27,462 bases of DNA, taken from Candidatus Propionivibrio dominans. GTDB taxonomy: Bacteria > Pseudomonadota > Gammaproteobacteria > Burkholderiales > Rhodocyclaceae. Under the pieces are notes generated by a model. It was not told the origin of the DNA, searched no databases, and saw only the letters and a list, made by a program, of their open reading frames with translations. The stretch covers positions 1 through 27,462 of the forward strand of contig JADJNC010000052.1 of NCBI GenBank assembly GCA_016709335.1, given 5' to 3'. Every line of letters starts with the position of its first letter. Position 1 is the first letter of the stretch. The position numbers were made by a program, and so were the translations under genes. Below are positions 27,411-27,462 of the stretch, piece after piece.

Positions 27411-27462
27411 GCATCCGCTATCCATCCCCGACAAACTCCACGGCTTCGCCTAAAGGTTGCTT

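Larger units (their letters stand above)
25710..27462. mobile_element. IS200/IS605-family element, degraded, left end not located
   Basis: The element has divergent tnpA (Y1 transposase, plus strand) and tnpB (minus strand), and a right end with a perfect hairpin (CCGGCC-TGAA-GGCCGG, 25725-25740) next to TTTTTGACGTCC, the usual layout of IS605-group elements. Such elements move as single-stranded DNA and have subterminal hairpins instead of inverted repeats. The left end should lie downstream of tnpA, near or beyond the window edge. Both genes carry many indels. Confidence 0.8.

Noticed and set aside
1..27462. CRISPR array, tRNA, rRNA or prophage
   Set aside because: No regularly spaced repeats, cloverleaf or rRNA-like sequence, integrase or phage structural genes were seen by eye in either strand.

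Overview
The window looks like a GC-rich betaproteobacterial chromosome segment, probably from a Rhodocyclales-type organism. This is an inference. It rests on a PEP-CTERM sorting tail of the form common in that group, a MoxR/DUF58/TgpA-type cluster, TRAP transport, two-partner secretion and FliW. No rRNA, tRNA, CRISPR array or replication origin was recognised.

Layout. 1-8533 (minus strand) is a two-partner secretion locus: an outer-membrane TpsB transporter followed by a very large filamentous-haemagglutinin/CdiA-like exoprotein whose 3' end lies off the window. 8994-11003 (minus) is a TgpA-type membrane transglutaminase. 11479-12061 is a small PEP-CTERM protein in an AT-richer island closed by a terminator. 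12366-16046 is a three-gene operon: MoxR ATPase, DUF58 protein, and a TgpA-like membrane protein that keeps DUF4129 but has no visible transglutaminase core. 16213-16641 is fliW, preceded by a REP-like hairpin. 16687-23026 reads as one catabolic locus: a divergent MarR-like regulator, a perfect 16-bp palindrome in the shared promoter region, a DctP-DctQ-DctM TRAP transporter, then pxpB-pxpC-pxpA (ATP-dependent 5-oxoprolinase). The simplest reading is regulated uptake of 5-oxoproline and its hydrolysis to glutamate. 23207-23607 is a secreted DUF2914-like protein. 23659-24803 (minus) is a folE-BLUF two-gene operon (GTP cyclohydrolase I plus a blue-light sensor). 25022-27462 holds a broken polysaccharide deacetylase and a broken IS200/IS605-family element with divergent tnpA and tnpB and a right-end hairpin.

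A striking feature is the number of single-base indels. The TpsA gene, PEP-CTERM protein, dctP, dctM, DUF2914 protein and folE each become a continuous, family-typical protein only if one base is added or removed at one to three places. The last ~2.5 kb has many more. Because protein similarity is retained on both sides of each break, sequencing or assembly error is at least as likely as true pseudogenisation. Composite genes are therefore reported across the breaks, with break positions given.
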